Assembly: GCF_025685625.1 (NCBI RefSeq)
Contig: NZ_JAGSYI010000001.1
Coordinates: 1,240,001 to 1,304,000 of the forward strand
Length of the DNA: 64,000 nt
Reading direction: 5' to 3'
From: Acidicapsa acidisoli
GTDB taxonomy: Bacteria; Acidobacteriota; Terriglobia; Terriglobales; Acidobacteriaceae
Positions 41,876-50,460 of this stretch are shown piece after piece (position 1 is the stretch's first letter; every line of letters starts with the position of its first letter). A program made the position numbers and the translations under genes. The notes beneath the pieces are model-generated. The model ran no database searches, was not told where the DNA came from, and worked only from the letters and a program-made list of their open reading frames with translations.

Positions 41876-44800
41876 TCAGTTTCCCCCGCACCAATACCGC
41901 ACCGAATAGGCCGTCCCAGCCCCAAGCACAGCATTCGCCGTGAGCGTCAAAGAAGTAGTCGACTCACTCCACCCCACGCTGCTCACCAGCCCCGTCCCAG
42001 CCAGTTGCACGCTCACCACGCAGTTCGCATCGTTCGTATGAGAATTCGGAAAGCTCAACGTCCCCAGCGATCCAACCGTCAGCCCCGTCCCCGTAGTCAG
42101 CGTCACCGTCCCGCTCACCCCGTCACAGACGTGCCCCGCAGCGCACACCATCGTCGCGCCACTGCCTGCGGCAGAATTGGCAGCCATCGTCATCGTCCCC
42201 GACCCCATCGCAAACCTGCCCGACAGGAACCCGTTCGCAGAGACATTCCCGCCACCCGTCACCGTCAACTCAGCCGTGTTGTAGTTTGCCCCGCCCCCAT
42301 ACACAATCAACCCGCCCGTGCCACCAGTTGAAGTGTTATTGACCGTAACAGCACCAGCCGCTTGCGAGTCGAGATCGGTTCCTCCGTTCACATACGCCTT
42401 GAAGACACGCGCAGGCGTAGTGGCATTCGCGTTCTGAATCGTAAGGGCGGTTGTACTCGGCTCAACCTCCCACGCTTCAATCCCCCCGGGATAGAAATTC
42501 AGCTGCCCCCATAAGCTTTCGTTACCCGAGCCATCAATCGTGGCCACCGTAGATTCGGCCGTTCCACCGCTACCGAACACAACTCCGCCAGTGCCGGCAT
42601 TATTCGACCCATTCAGCACCACCGCGCCCGTCCCAGCCGCATTCAGCACCGTCTGGTTGTTCGTTCCACCCGAGGTCGTAATCTCCGCAACCGCATTCGG
42701 AGCCGAAGTCTGATTCGTCCCCGTAAAAGCCACCGTGGGCTGCGTCGTATACCCGCTCCCGCCAGCCGTCATCGTGACGGACGCAACCGTGTAACCACCC
42801 GAGCAGCTCAGCGAAGAAGTAGCCGCCATCACCGCTGTCGCCGCGGCACCCGATCCTCCGCCACCAGCAAAGCTCACCACCGGGGGAGTCGCAGTCGAAT
42901 AGCACCCGCCATTGTTCACAATCACATTCGTAACAGTGTCCGCCGCCGCGCTCAGGTACTGCCCAACCGAAAGCCGGTTCACATTGTTCAGCAGATCCGT
43001 GATGTTATAGAACTGCTCTCCCGACGTCCCATCCCCGAGTCCCGTCTCCCACCTGTAGCCAAAGTCCGTCTGGTACTCATTCAGGAGCCCGCGCTCGTTG
43101 CCATTCCCCAGCCCCAGCCGCAGATGATTGGTCACCGTCGCATCCTGCTGGCTCTGATACCAATCCCCCTTCATCCCGTTAAACGTCCGATGAAAGCTGT
43201 CCAGAAAGCTGTTCCGAGTTCCGTTATCGGTCAGCGCCCCGGTAAACATCGTTCCGCCGCCAACCCACGAGTTGTAAGAACTCCCCTGATCCGCAACAAC
43301 CTGGCTCGTAGAATTCTCATTCCGCAGCCCGGCAACCGTGTTGTTCTGCGCATTCGGCCCCAGATGCAGAGCCGTCGAGCATCCCTCCACATCACCGCCC
43401 GTAAAGGTGTTCCCATCCCCCTGCTGCAGATTGATCCCATACGTTCCCGCAACCGGACCACCCCCACTCGTAGGGCAGTCAATATGCAGCCGCACAAACG
43501 TGCTCGCATTCATCCAGTCCGTCGTCGCTGCATTCGCAACCTGGTGCCCGATCCCATCCACAGCCGTCTGAAATCCGTTGAATTCCAGGTCATAGAACGT
43601 TCCACCCGTGTAATTCCCCGTCCCATCCAGCACCAAACCTGTCTGATTCGAATTCCCCAGGAAGTACAAGCTCTCCAGATCCAGCTCCTGCGTCCTGTAA
43701 GCCACCAGCCCTTGCGTCGTGGCACTCGAAGAACCCGTGGTGTTGATCACCACATCGTCCAGATGGAATCCCATCGTATCCGCCGCATACGTCGGATCAC
43801 CCACCTGCACCGCCGCACCAGTCCCCGAATACAGCAGCACCGTCCCGCCCTGGCTTCCGCTAGCAGCGCTTGCCCCGCGCAACCCACAGCCTTTCAGAGT
43901 CACGTTGCGCACACCCGCTGGCACCACAAACTGCCCAGTCGTGGCAATCGTCGCGCACGGCAGCAGAACCGTCGTATTCGGCGTCGAAATCGTCACCGAA
44001 GCCGCCATATTGATCGGCCCGGTAAAATTCCGCGCATCGCAGATGCCGCCATAAGGGGTGCTCAGCCCAGCAATGCAAGCCGATAGCTTCGCCCCGATGT
44101 CGCCGCCAGCAAACTGATCCACCTGATACACGCCGCCAACCTGCTTGCCAGTAAGCTCACCCGCAAACGCGCTCACCGACGCATTCAAACTCGCGCCGCC
44201 CAGGTTAGCCAGTGCCTGCGTGGCCGTCGTCGCACCCGTTCCGCCATTGCCAATCCCAACTGCACCCGTCGAGATATTCCCCGCATTCAACCCCGTGAGA
44301 TTTCCCCCATAGAAGCTCGGCGCCGTCTGCCAAACCGGCTCATTCGCCGCAGCACCCGTACCCGACTGCACCAGCACCGCCTGTGTCGTCGTCGAGTTCC
44401 CCGGCAGCCGCGAAGGATTTCCATTGACATCCCCCACCACCAGGTCACCCTCGCTCGTCGTCAAAGGAGTTGTCGCCGTCGGCGTTCCTCCGCTGGCCGC
44501 CGGCGTCGCGCTTGCCTTCGCCCCGCCCAGCAGGAACGCGTAATACGCGCCGGCCGGATAACTCTGCGCCGTCGTCGACGGATTACACGCCGTCAGCGAC
44601 ATCGTGTTCGCCGCAGTAATCGTCCCGCTCATCTGCAACTGCCCCACAGTCGACGGTGCCTTCACAAATAGCACCCCATCCGTAGCCGCAGCGTTCGGCA
44701 GCGCGATCCCCGGAACCGTCGCGCACGTCTGTCCCAGTACCGTCCCCGCCGCAATCGAAAACGCCTGTTCAGCAAAGTCCGTCACCGGCAGCGTCCCGTC

Positions 44801-45274
44801 CGCACTTGAAATCAACCCCGGCCGAACGCGCAGCCCCGGCATTTGTACCGCAGTCGTTCCACTGAACCCCGGATACCCGTCGTTCTCCATAACCAGGTAT
44901 CGCGGCATCGTTCCCCCGCTGGGGTAAGTGCCTTCAACGGCCCGAGTGCACCACTCATCCTCGTACCCCCCATTCAGACCGAGCATGCAAAGCTCACCCG
45001 AGTCCTCGCTCGTCACACCCTGCGGCAAGGAAGTATTGGAATATGCAAGAATCTGCCTGCTCGTCGACACAGGTTGCGTCCGTGGTGACGTGCCCGGTGT
45101 TGCCAGGCTCTCCGTGCTCGTCAGGCCTATCCGGAAGTCTGAAAGCTCTTTTGCGGCGCTCACCTGCTGCGGCTCGGCTACCGCCTCCAGCGCCGCGCCG
45201 CCTCCGCCGATACTCTTTGCCCAGATATTCGAAAAACCGTACAACAGCACGTTTCCCGGAAGCTGGGCATTCAC
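41876..45274 (-). CDS. Fibre/pectate-lyase-like protein, C-terminal segment
   Basis: 1132 residues from a GTG at 45274, but the frame is open up to 45409, i.e. right up to the TAG that ends the preceding segment; the two are in the same frame. The segment has tail-fibre spacer motifs (NISTGAVGIGNGGTGATTAT, ALANLGGAS), a right-handed beta-helix stretch with parallel short repeats (VRNVTLKGCGLRG, LDDVVINTTGS), and glycine-rich modules like TMTAGGSGYTTQPTVAF. The end is RYWCGGN. Such proteins bind or cut surface polysaccharide. It is probably not an independent gene: there is no RBS at the GTG. See the other two segments. Confidence 0.72.
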   Translation of the reverse strand: MNAQLPGNVLLYGFSNIWAKSIGGGGAALEAVAEPQQVSAAKELSDFRIGLTSTESLATPGTSPRTQPVSTSRQILAYSNTSLPQGVTSEDSGELCMLGLNGGYEDEWCTRAVEGTYPSGGTMPRYLVMENDGYPGFSGTTAVQMPGLRVRPGLISSADGTLPVTDFAEQAFSIAAGTVLGQTCATVPGIALPNAAATDGVLFVKAPSTVGQLQMSGTITAANTMSLTACNPSTTAQSYPAGAYYAFLLGGAKASATPAASGGTPTATTPLTTSEGDLVVGDVNGNPSRLPGNSTTTQAVLVQSGTGAAANEPVWQTAPSFYGGNLTGLNAGNISTGAVGIGNGGTGATTATQALANLGGASLNASVSAFAGELTGKQVGGVYQVDQFAGGDIGAKLSACIAGLSTPYGGICDARNFTGPINMAASVTISTPNTTVLLPCATIATTGQFVVPAGVRNVTLKGCGLRGASAASGSQGGTVLLYSGTGAAVQVGDPTYAADTMGFHLDDVVINTTGSSSATTQGLVAYRTQELDLESLYFLGNSNQTGLVLDGTGNYTGGTFYDLEFNGFQTAVDGIGHQVANAATTDWMNASTFVRLHIDCPTSGGGPVAGTYGINLQQGDGNTFTGGDVEGCSTALHLGPNAQNNTVAGLRNENSTSQVVADQGSSYNSWVGGGTMFTGALTDNGTRNSFLDSFHRTFNGMKGDWYQSQQDATVTNHLRLGLGNGNERGLLNEYQTDFGYRWETGLGDGTSGEQFYNITDLLNNVNRLSVGQYLSAAADTVTNVIVNNGGCYSTATPPVVSFAGGGGSGAAATAVMAATSSLSCSGGYTVASVTMTAGGSGYTTQPTVAFTGTNQTSAPNAVAEITTSGGTNNQTVLNAAGTGAVVLNGSNNAGTGGVVFGSGGTAESTVATIDGSGNESLWGQLNFYPGGIEAWEVEPSTTALTIQNANATTPARVFKAYVNGGTDLDSQAAGAVTVNNTSTGGTGGLIVYGGGANYNTAELTVTGGGNVSANGFLSGRFAMGSGTMTMAANSAAGSGATMVCAAGHVCDGVSGTVTLTTGTGLTVGSLGTLSFPNSHTNDANCVVSVQLAGTGLVSSVGWSESTTSLTLTANAVLGAGTAYSVRYWCGGN

Positions 45275-45409
45275 GTTGTCATACGGGCTCGGACAGCTCG
45301 TCGAACCATAGCTTCCGAATGCCCCGTTCCCGTCGCAGTACCCGACATTCTCCGTACCCAGCCCGTCTATAACCCAGCTACCCGCGGACGTCGCGATAAT
45401 CGGATAGTT

Positions 45410-46783
45410 CTAAGTCCCCTTCACGTTCACGTTGTGGACAATAACCCCCAGCACCGGCCGGCCATATCGCGAATAGGTCGCAAACACAACGTGGTAAATT
45501 CCGCGCCACATCGAATCCGTGATCAGCCCCAGATTCGCCAAGTCCTGATCCGTCAGCCTCGTCTGGTTGTCCCCCACATGGAAGAAATACGTGTTGAACC
45601 ACGTATCCAGCGCGTTTTGCGCTACCTGAGACTGGCTCTGCGTCCCCCAATTCAGTCCATAAAACACGACCGAGTCCAGGCTCGTCGCATCGCCCAGATT
45701 CTCCGAATTCAGGAACACTCCGCCGCTCGTGCTTGTCCACGGCGCGCGCGTTCCCCACCAACCTCCAACAACAACTCCCGCCTCGCCGTTTTGAATGAAC
45801 AATTCCCGAAAGCTGTCGTACTGCGACGAACCCGCAAGCACAGCAACTCCCACCGTGTTCATACTCACTCGCTCCCACCGCCAGTAGGCCGCTCCCCTCG
45901 TGGCGGCGCCAACAAACGCCCTGTTGATGTTGATGTCATACAGATTCCACGAAGAAATCGGCCCATCCGATCCGAAGACCGCAAAGAAGGGCGCACTCAT
46001 CGTGTACGTCGGTAATCCCGCCACTCCAGTCGTGAACCCGGAGACAATCGTCGCCCCATTGCCGTAGATCGTCAGCGGAGTTGCCTGGGAACTAGGGATG
46101 CGAATCGCATATCCCAGATACCCCGGCGTCTCCGGCGGCAGATTCGTGCATGGAGCCCCGGCGCATGTATCAGTGCTCGGAGCCGTGCCGTCATCCCATG
46201 CCGTCTGCATGTATCCCGTAATCGTGCCGATGTAGTACGTCTTGCCCTGCGTTAGCGTCACAGACCCGGCGTGCGACCCGTTCCCCGTCGCATACTCGAT
46301 CGCATTGTTAAAACACTGCGTATCGTCCGTCACGCCATCCGCCGCGCAGCCAAAATCATCCACCCGCACCTCAGCGGAGTAGCTCGTCACCCCTCGTCTC
46401 TGGTCCAGCACCGGAACCGGAGCACTCGCCGCCGGAGGCGGAGCCACCGATATCGCCGGACAGCTCGTATATCCCGATCCGCCATTCGTCACCGTGTAGC
46501 TCGTCACCTCCCCGCCCGAGACATTAGCCGTCACCGCAAGTCCAGCCCCGGTCGAACTGCTGACCGTGACAGCCGGTGCACTCACGTACCCCAGCCCCAA
46601 CTGTCCGGGCTCCACCCCAGTCACAACACCCCCTGCGTCGGGTCGTACACGCACAGCGCCGTCGCCGTCATCGCCGGAGCCTGCGCATAGCTCCCCCCGG
46701 ATGCAATCGAAGCCGTCCCCGGCGGAATCAGCGCCGACGCAGAAGTAGAGACACAATTGGCGACACTGCTCGCCAAAGCGCAA
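45410..46783 (-). CDS. Fibre/pectate-lyase-like protein, middle segment (out of frame with the first, stop-separated from the third)
   Basis: The open frame is 457 residues, but only the part after about 46630 resembles a protein of this type; its first 50 residues are the shadow of the N-terminal segment. The real part begins VVTGVEPGQLGLGYVSAPAV, which continues the module that the first segment leaves at CVYDPTQGV. A pectate-lyase-like start (VRVDDFGCAADGVTDDTQCF) and beta-helix turns (YDININRAFVGAATRGAAYW) follow, ending HNVNVKGT then TAG. The reading after the TAG (NYPIIATSAGSWVIDGLGT) continues smoothly. This is best read as the middle of a once single gene of about 2670 codons. Confidence 0.7.
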   Translation of the reverse strand: MRFGEQCRQLCLYFCVGADSAGDGFDCIRGELCAGSGDDGDGAVRVRPDAGGVVTGVEPGQLGLGYVSAPAVTVSSSTGAGLAVTANVSGGEVTSYTVTNGGSGYTSCPAISVAPPPAASAPVPVLDQRRGVTSYSAEVRVDDFGCAADGVTDDTQCFNNAIEYATGNGSHAGSVTLTQGKTYYIGTITGYMQTAWDDGTAPSTDTCAGAPCTNLPPETPGYLGYAIRIPSSQATPLTIYGNGATIVSGFTTGVAGLPTYTMSAPFFAVFGSDGPISSWNLYDININRAFVGAATRGAAYWRWERVSMNTVGVAVLAGSSQYDSFRELFIQNGEAGVVVGGWWGTRAPWTSTSGGVFLNSENLGDATSLDSVVFYGLNWGTQSQSQVAQNALDTWFNTYFFHVGDNQTRLTDQDLANLGLITDSMWRGIYHVVFATYSRYGRPVLGVIVHNVNVKGT

Positions 46784-49700
46784 TTCGTCGTTCCATTAAT
46801 CTCCGGAGCATTCAATGCTCCCGTCAATGTTCCGCCGCCAATAGGCGGCGCACCGCCGCCGTTCACAATCTGGCTGGCAACCTGCGAATCGACATACTGC
46901 TTGTTCGCAGCCTGGTTCGCCGCAGTTGGCGCATTCGCAATCAAAAGCTGCTGGAAAGCCGGCACAAACGACACCCAAGCCGTCTCGACATTCGTCGTCA
47001 CACTCGGAGCAAGGGCCGCCGCCGCCACCGGATTCCCCTGCGTAGCCAAGTCACACGCCGAATTCCCCGTAACCGTGTTGTACGGAATCCGGAAGACCTG
47101 CCAACTAGTCGTAAGGCTCACCGTCTGATCCGCAAACACGCAGCTTGTACCACCCGAGCCTGATCCAGTCGATCCCGTCAGTCGCAGTTCCTGAGTAACC
47201 GCCACATCAGCCTTGGCAGCCACTTCCCACGTTCCCGAACCCACCGGAAATCCATTCCCAAGCACCAGCGAGTTCCCAACGCCCCGCAGCGTCCAGGCCC
47301 CTGACGTATCCCAAGCCCCACCCAAAGCCTTCACATACGACCCAGTCACCGGAGCAGTTGAATCCTTGCCAAACAGACTTCCCGCCGCCACAGTCTCGCC
47401 AGTAGGCGAATAAAGATCCGCCGCCGAGAAAAACAGATCGTTCAGGCTCGAAAACGCCTGATTTCCCGAGCCAGAGACCGTCCCGCCTCCAAGCAGCGCA
47501 AAGTCAGCCGAAACCGTTCCCGCAGCCTGCCGCGCCGGTTCCAGATTTCCCTGTCCATACCCCGAAGCGCTTGTCTGCGCCACCGTATTCCCCAGCCCGT
47601 TATCCAGCAAGGCTCCTGGCGCCAACCCAAGCTGCTCAAACCTGTTCGCCGACCCCGTATAGCCATTCGCGACACTCGTAGGCTCCTCGCCAGCGCCCAC
47701 CACCAGCGCCGGATAAGTCGCGCTCGAAGCAGCCAGCGTCCCGCCTCCGCCCAACTGCATCCCAATCGTCCGCGAACTCGCAGCATTCCAGACCGTATAC
47801 CCGCCATTCCCCTTCAGCAGGTTCCCGCCAACAAAAACTAGGTCCTTCCCAGCGACCAGGTTCACCGGCTTAGCAGGAACCCAAGTCCCCGGTGCATTCA
47901 CCGTCGCCACAGTCGTCGTCGAGCAGCCCACACCACCCGCCGTAACGGTGACAGCGCCCACCGAACCATCCCCATTCAGCGCAGCAGTCGCCGCCGCCGT
48001 ACAACTACCTGAAAATGCCAGCGGCACGGAGACGCCATAAGCTTCAAATCCCAGCCCATGCTCCGGCCCCACCGTCACCGACGTCACCGCACCGCCCGCG
48101 GCATTCACCGTCAACTTCGGCTGTACCGCCACCCATTCCGGCAGCACTGCCGCATTGCGCACCGTCCACCCCGACTGCGCACCCGTCCCCACTCCGGCAA
48201 GATCCAGCACCAGACCCGTCGGAGTCTCGCCCGTAGCCGCGGAGTTCCACGCATTCACCGCCACGCCATCGAGAACATTGTTGTTCCCCACAGCCATGGC
48301 AAAGCCATGCACCGCTTGAATCGTCAAATTCCGCCAGTGGTTCGAATCCGCATTCAACCCCGCCGGCACCGTAGAAACCAGCGCCGGCACAGCAACACCC
48401 GTCCCCACTCCGCGCACGTCGATATTCCGAAACTCGCTCGCCTGCGGCCACTGCCCCAGATAAAGCCCGCACGTATGCGTCGAACTCGCCTGCGTATACT
48501 GCGCGAGCGGATCGGCCCCGGTAGTCGCAATCGCCACGTTCTCAATCTCTGCCGCCTTCAGTCCATTCCCGCCCGCACCCGTCGCCGCCGACATCGCAAT
48601 CGCGCAGTTTCCAATCGACCAGGCCGCGCCCGTGCCCGCAATTCCGGTCAAACCATTGCCGCTCGGCGACAGCACCGAATTCGCAACCATCGGCCGGTTC
48701 ACACCGCAGCTTCCCGCCGCAGCACGACCTTCCGCCGGCGAACACGAAACATCCACGCTCTGGTCCACATAGATCGTCAGATCATGCAGCCTCGTATGGC
48801 TCAGCAGACCGGTCGCGTCCGTTCCCGTCGAAAGCACATCCTCGCCCGGAAAACCCATCAGCGCCGAAGCCTGCACCCCTTGCCCGCCAATCGACTCCAG
48901 ATGCCACGTCAACTGGTGCGTCTTGCAAACCCCCGCCGGCAGCGTCAGCGCAACAGCATGACCCGCCGCAGCCTGTGCCTGGACAAAGTTGATCGCCGCC
49001 TGCAGCGCAGCCGTATCATCCGTAGCCCCGTCGCAAACCGCTCCGAACTCCTTCACGCTCCACGCATGTTGCTGCGCCCCGGTCGCACGCATATCCTCCA
49101 CACGCACCGCGCCAGTATTCGTGAACGTATCCGTGCCGGTGTAGTTCGGCGGCACCATCATCGATCCGCCCGCCGACGCCGCAGCCGTCTCCGTAGCCTG
49201 CAAAGTCGACTGCGCCGATCCGGCCTCCGGAGCAAACACCCCATTCATCGACTCGGCATTGAGGGGCCCAAGAATATTCCCGCCAGCCAGCGAAAGCTCA
49301 CTCGCCGCCGACTCATCCACGTAATGCTTGTCCGCCGCCATCAGCGGAGTCGTCGGATCTCCCGACAAAGTCAGCGGCCCCGTCATCGTTCCGCCGCTCA
49401 GCGGCACATAACCGCCGGTCCCGCCGCCGCCTCCACTGATTGCTGCAATCGCCTGGTCCACATACGCCTTGCTCACCGCCTGCGCAGCCTGCACCGACGC
49501 CAGCGTCGCCGTCGCCCCCGCCGGAACCACCCAGTACTGCGTGCTCACCGATCCGTCCGAGAGTTGAAACACCGCCGTATAGTACTCGCCCGCCGGAGTA
49601 GCTCCAGCATTCGGCGCAAGGTTCACGCTCAGGAACCCATCCGCGCCAATCGTCACCGCCGTGCTCCCAGCCGCCACCGACTGGTTGGCAGCCGTCGTGA

Positions 49701-49890
49701 ACGCAGGCCAGCTCACCAGCAGAGTTCCAGAGCCCGGCGCGCCATTCGCCAGATACACCGTCCCCTGCACCGAAGTCGTGGTCACCGACTGGGCCACAAT
49801 CCGCCAGCCGCCCACCACCATCGTCAGCAGCCAAACCAACCCAAACCCCGCCCAGCGCCCAGTACGCAACCAAGTCTTCATAGCAGTCAT
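46621..49890 (-). CDS. Fibre/pectate-lyase-like protein, N-terminal segment
   Basis: 1089 residues. A hydrophobic signal-like segment (residues ~10-35, WAGFGLVWLLTMVVGGWRIV then AQS) opens the protein, followed by a small beta domain (TTSVQGTVYLANGAPGSGTL). Two phage tail-fibre repeats come next (YVPLSGGTMTGPLTLSGDPT, MAADKHYVD, and AGGNILGPL), then a pectate-lyase-3-like start (VKEFGAVCDGATDDTAALQA) and a long beta-helix. A third tail-fibre repeat (APTAANQAANKQYVDSQVAS, GGGTLTGALNAPEINGT) lies near the end. The frame stops at TGA 46621 just after a run of five G. A secretion signal on a tail fibre is odd. The start (49890 or 49881) is uncertain. Confidence 0.78.
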   Translation of the reverse strand: MTAMKTWLRTGRWAGFGLVWLLTMVVGGWRIVAQSVTTTSVQGTVYLANGAPGSGTLLVSWPAFTTAANQSVAAGSTAVTIGADGFLSVNLAPNAGATPAGEYYTAVFQLSDGSVSTQYWVVPAGATATLASVQAAQAVSKAYVDQAIAAISGGGGGTGGYVPLSGGTMTGPLTLSGDPTTPLMAADKHYVDESAASELSLAGGNILGPLNAESMNGVFAPEAGSAQSTLQATETAAASAGGSMMVPPNYTGTDTFTNTGAVRVEDMRATGAQQHAWSVKEFGAVCDGATDDTAALQAAINFVQAQAAAGHAVALTLPAGVCKTHQLTWHLESIGGQGVQASALMGFPGEDVLSTGTDATGLLSHTRLHDLTIYVDQSVDVSCSPAEGRAAAGSCGVNRPMVANSVLSPSGNGLTGIAGTGAAWSIGNCAIAMSAATGAGGNGLKAAEIENVAIATTGADPLAQYTQASSTHTCGLYLGQWPQASEFRNIDVRGVGTGVAVPALVSTVPAGLNADSNHWRNLTIQAVHGFAMAVGNNNVLDGVAVNAWNSAATGETPTGLVLDLAGVGTGAQSGWTVRNAAVLPEWVAVQPKLTVNAAGGAVTSVTVGPEHGLGFEAYGVSVPLAFSGSCTAAATAALNGDGSVGAVTVTAGGVGCSTTTVATVNAPGTWVPAKPVNLVAGKDLVFVGGNLLKGNGGYTVWNAASSRTIGMQLGGGGTLAASSATYPALVVGAGEEPTSVANGYTGSANRFEQLGLAPGALLDNGLGNTVAQTSASGYGQGNLEPARQAAGTVSADFALLGGGTVSGSGNQAFSSLNDLFFSAADLYSPTGETVAAGSLFGKDSTAPVTGSYVKALGGAWDTSGAWTLRGVGNSLVLGNGFPVGSGTWEVAAKADVAVTQELRLTGSTGSGSGGTSCVFADQTVSLTTSWQVFRIPYNTVTGNSACDLATQGNPVAAAALAPSVTTNVETAWVSFVPAFQQLLIANAPTAANQAANKQYVDSQVASQIVNGGGAPPIGGGTLTGALNAPEINGTTNCALASSVANCVSTSASALIPPGTASIASGGSYAQAPAMTATALCVYDPTQGVL

Positions 49891-49977
49891 TTCCTCCCGT
49901 CCGGATTCCCAACACAACATCAGCCGCCAGCCGCCGTCCCTCGCCGGTAAGCGAGAACCGGAAGCCAGCGGCCAAAA

Positions 49978-50304
49978 CTATTCCCTATTCCCTGGTTCTA
50001 GTTCCAGTTCCTTCCAGAGCACCTCGGCCAGACTCGGGTGCGCCTCCAGCGAGGCCACATCCTCGTCCCCCGGACCGTCCGCCAGATCAAGCAGCATCTT
50101 GGCGCTCGGCAAATGATTCCCCTCGATGTTCTTCACCAGGCAAGTCATGATCTTCGGCATGTTCTCGTCCAGCGTTTTTTCTGCTGCTTGCTGTAGCCGC
50201 TTTCTCACCCCGGTCCGACCATTCTCCGGATCAGACCGTGCCTTGGCTCCCTCCGCGCCAACAACCTCCGGCGCGGTTCCTTGCTCTTCTTCCGCCTCGG
50301 CCAT
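49978..50304 (-). CDS. Small acidic protein at the head of the island, unknown function
   Basis: 108 residues from the ATG at 50304. The first third is acidic and disordered-looking (AEAEEEQGTAPEVVGAEGAK); the rest is helical (RKRLQQAAEKTLDENMPKIM, then NIEGNHLPSAKMLLDLADGP). I recognise no family. It is the promoter-proximal gene of the island, upstream of the fibre gene. A small terminase role is conceivable by size but no DNA-binding motif is seen. The last codons (PGNRE, TAG) are formed by a GGGAATA heptamer repeat. Confidence 0.55.
   Translation of the reverse strand: MAEAEEEQGTAPEVVGAEGAKARSDPENGRTGVRKRLQQAAEKTLDENMPKIMTCLVKNIEGNHLPSAKMLLDLADGPGDEDVASLEAHPSLAEVLWKELELEPGNRE
49980..50010. 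repeat. TTCCCTA/TTCCCTG heptamer remnant, copy 4 (overlaps a gene end)
   Basis: Two clean heptamers followed by degenerate units (GTTCTAG, TTCCAG, TTCCTTCC) form the end of the 108-residue gene, including its TAG stop. Confidence 0.65.
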
Positions 50305-50460
50305 CGCACCGCCATTTGTCGAGCAAATGTCGCGAAATGCCCGACATGAGTTCCCCGCAAACGAAAACAGGGAGCAGCGCTCCAGCGCCACTCCCCAATC
50401 CCATCCGCGATTGTTCCTAGACTACCCGTCCACCCTCAAATTCCCCGCAAATCGGTGAAA

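Larger units (their letters stand above)
28628..50391 (-). mobile_element. Phage-derived structural gene island (decayed or domesticated phage/GTA-like cluster)
   Basis: About 21.8 kb of minus-strand genes lie between purE and dnaN. In order of transcription: a small protein, a three-part fibre gene, terminase large subunit, HipA-like kinase, DUF3037-like protein, portal, prohead-protease-like, scaffold-like, major capsid, adaptor-like, two small neck-like proteins, a tail-protein-like gene, a baseplate-like protein and an XhlA-like membrane protein. There is no integrase, repressor, replication gene, small terminase, lysozyme or tape measure that I can recognise, and no att direct repeat is obvious. 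Terminator-like hairpins and repeats fill many of the gaps. The exact ends are my inference. Confidence 0.8.

Noticed and set aside
48058-49950. Long plus-strand open frame of 630 codons over the fibre gene
   Set aside because: It is Arg/His/Pro-rich with no domain-like pattern and is the antisense shadow of a GC-rich coding region. The same applies to the 682-codon frame at 37005-39053 and the 550-codon frame at 32605-34257.
28499-50460. Attachment sites flanking the island
   Set aside because: No direct repeat of 12 bases or more was seen between the two edges, and no integrase or tRNA gene is present; the palindrome at 28520 is not repeated at the other end.
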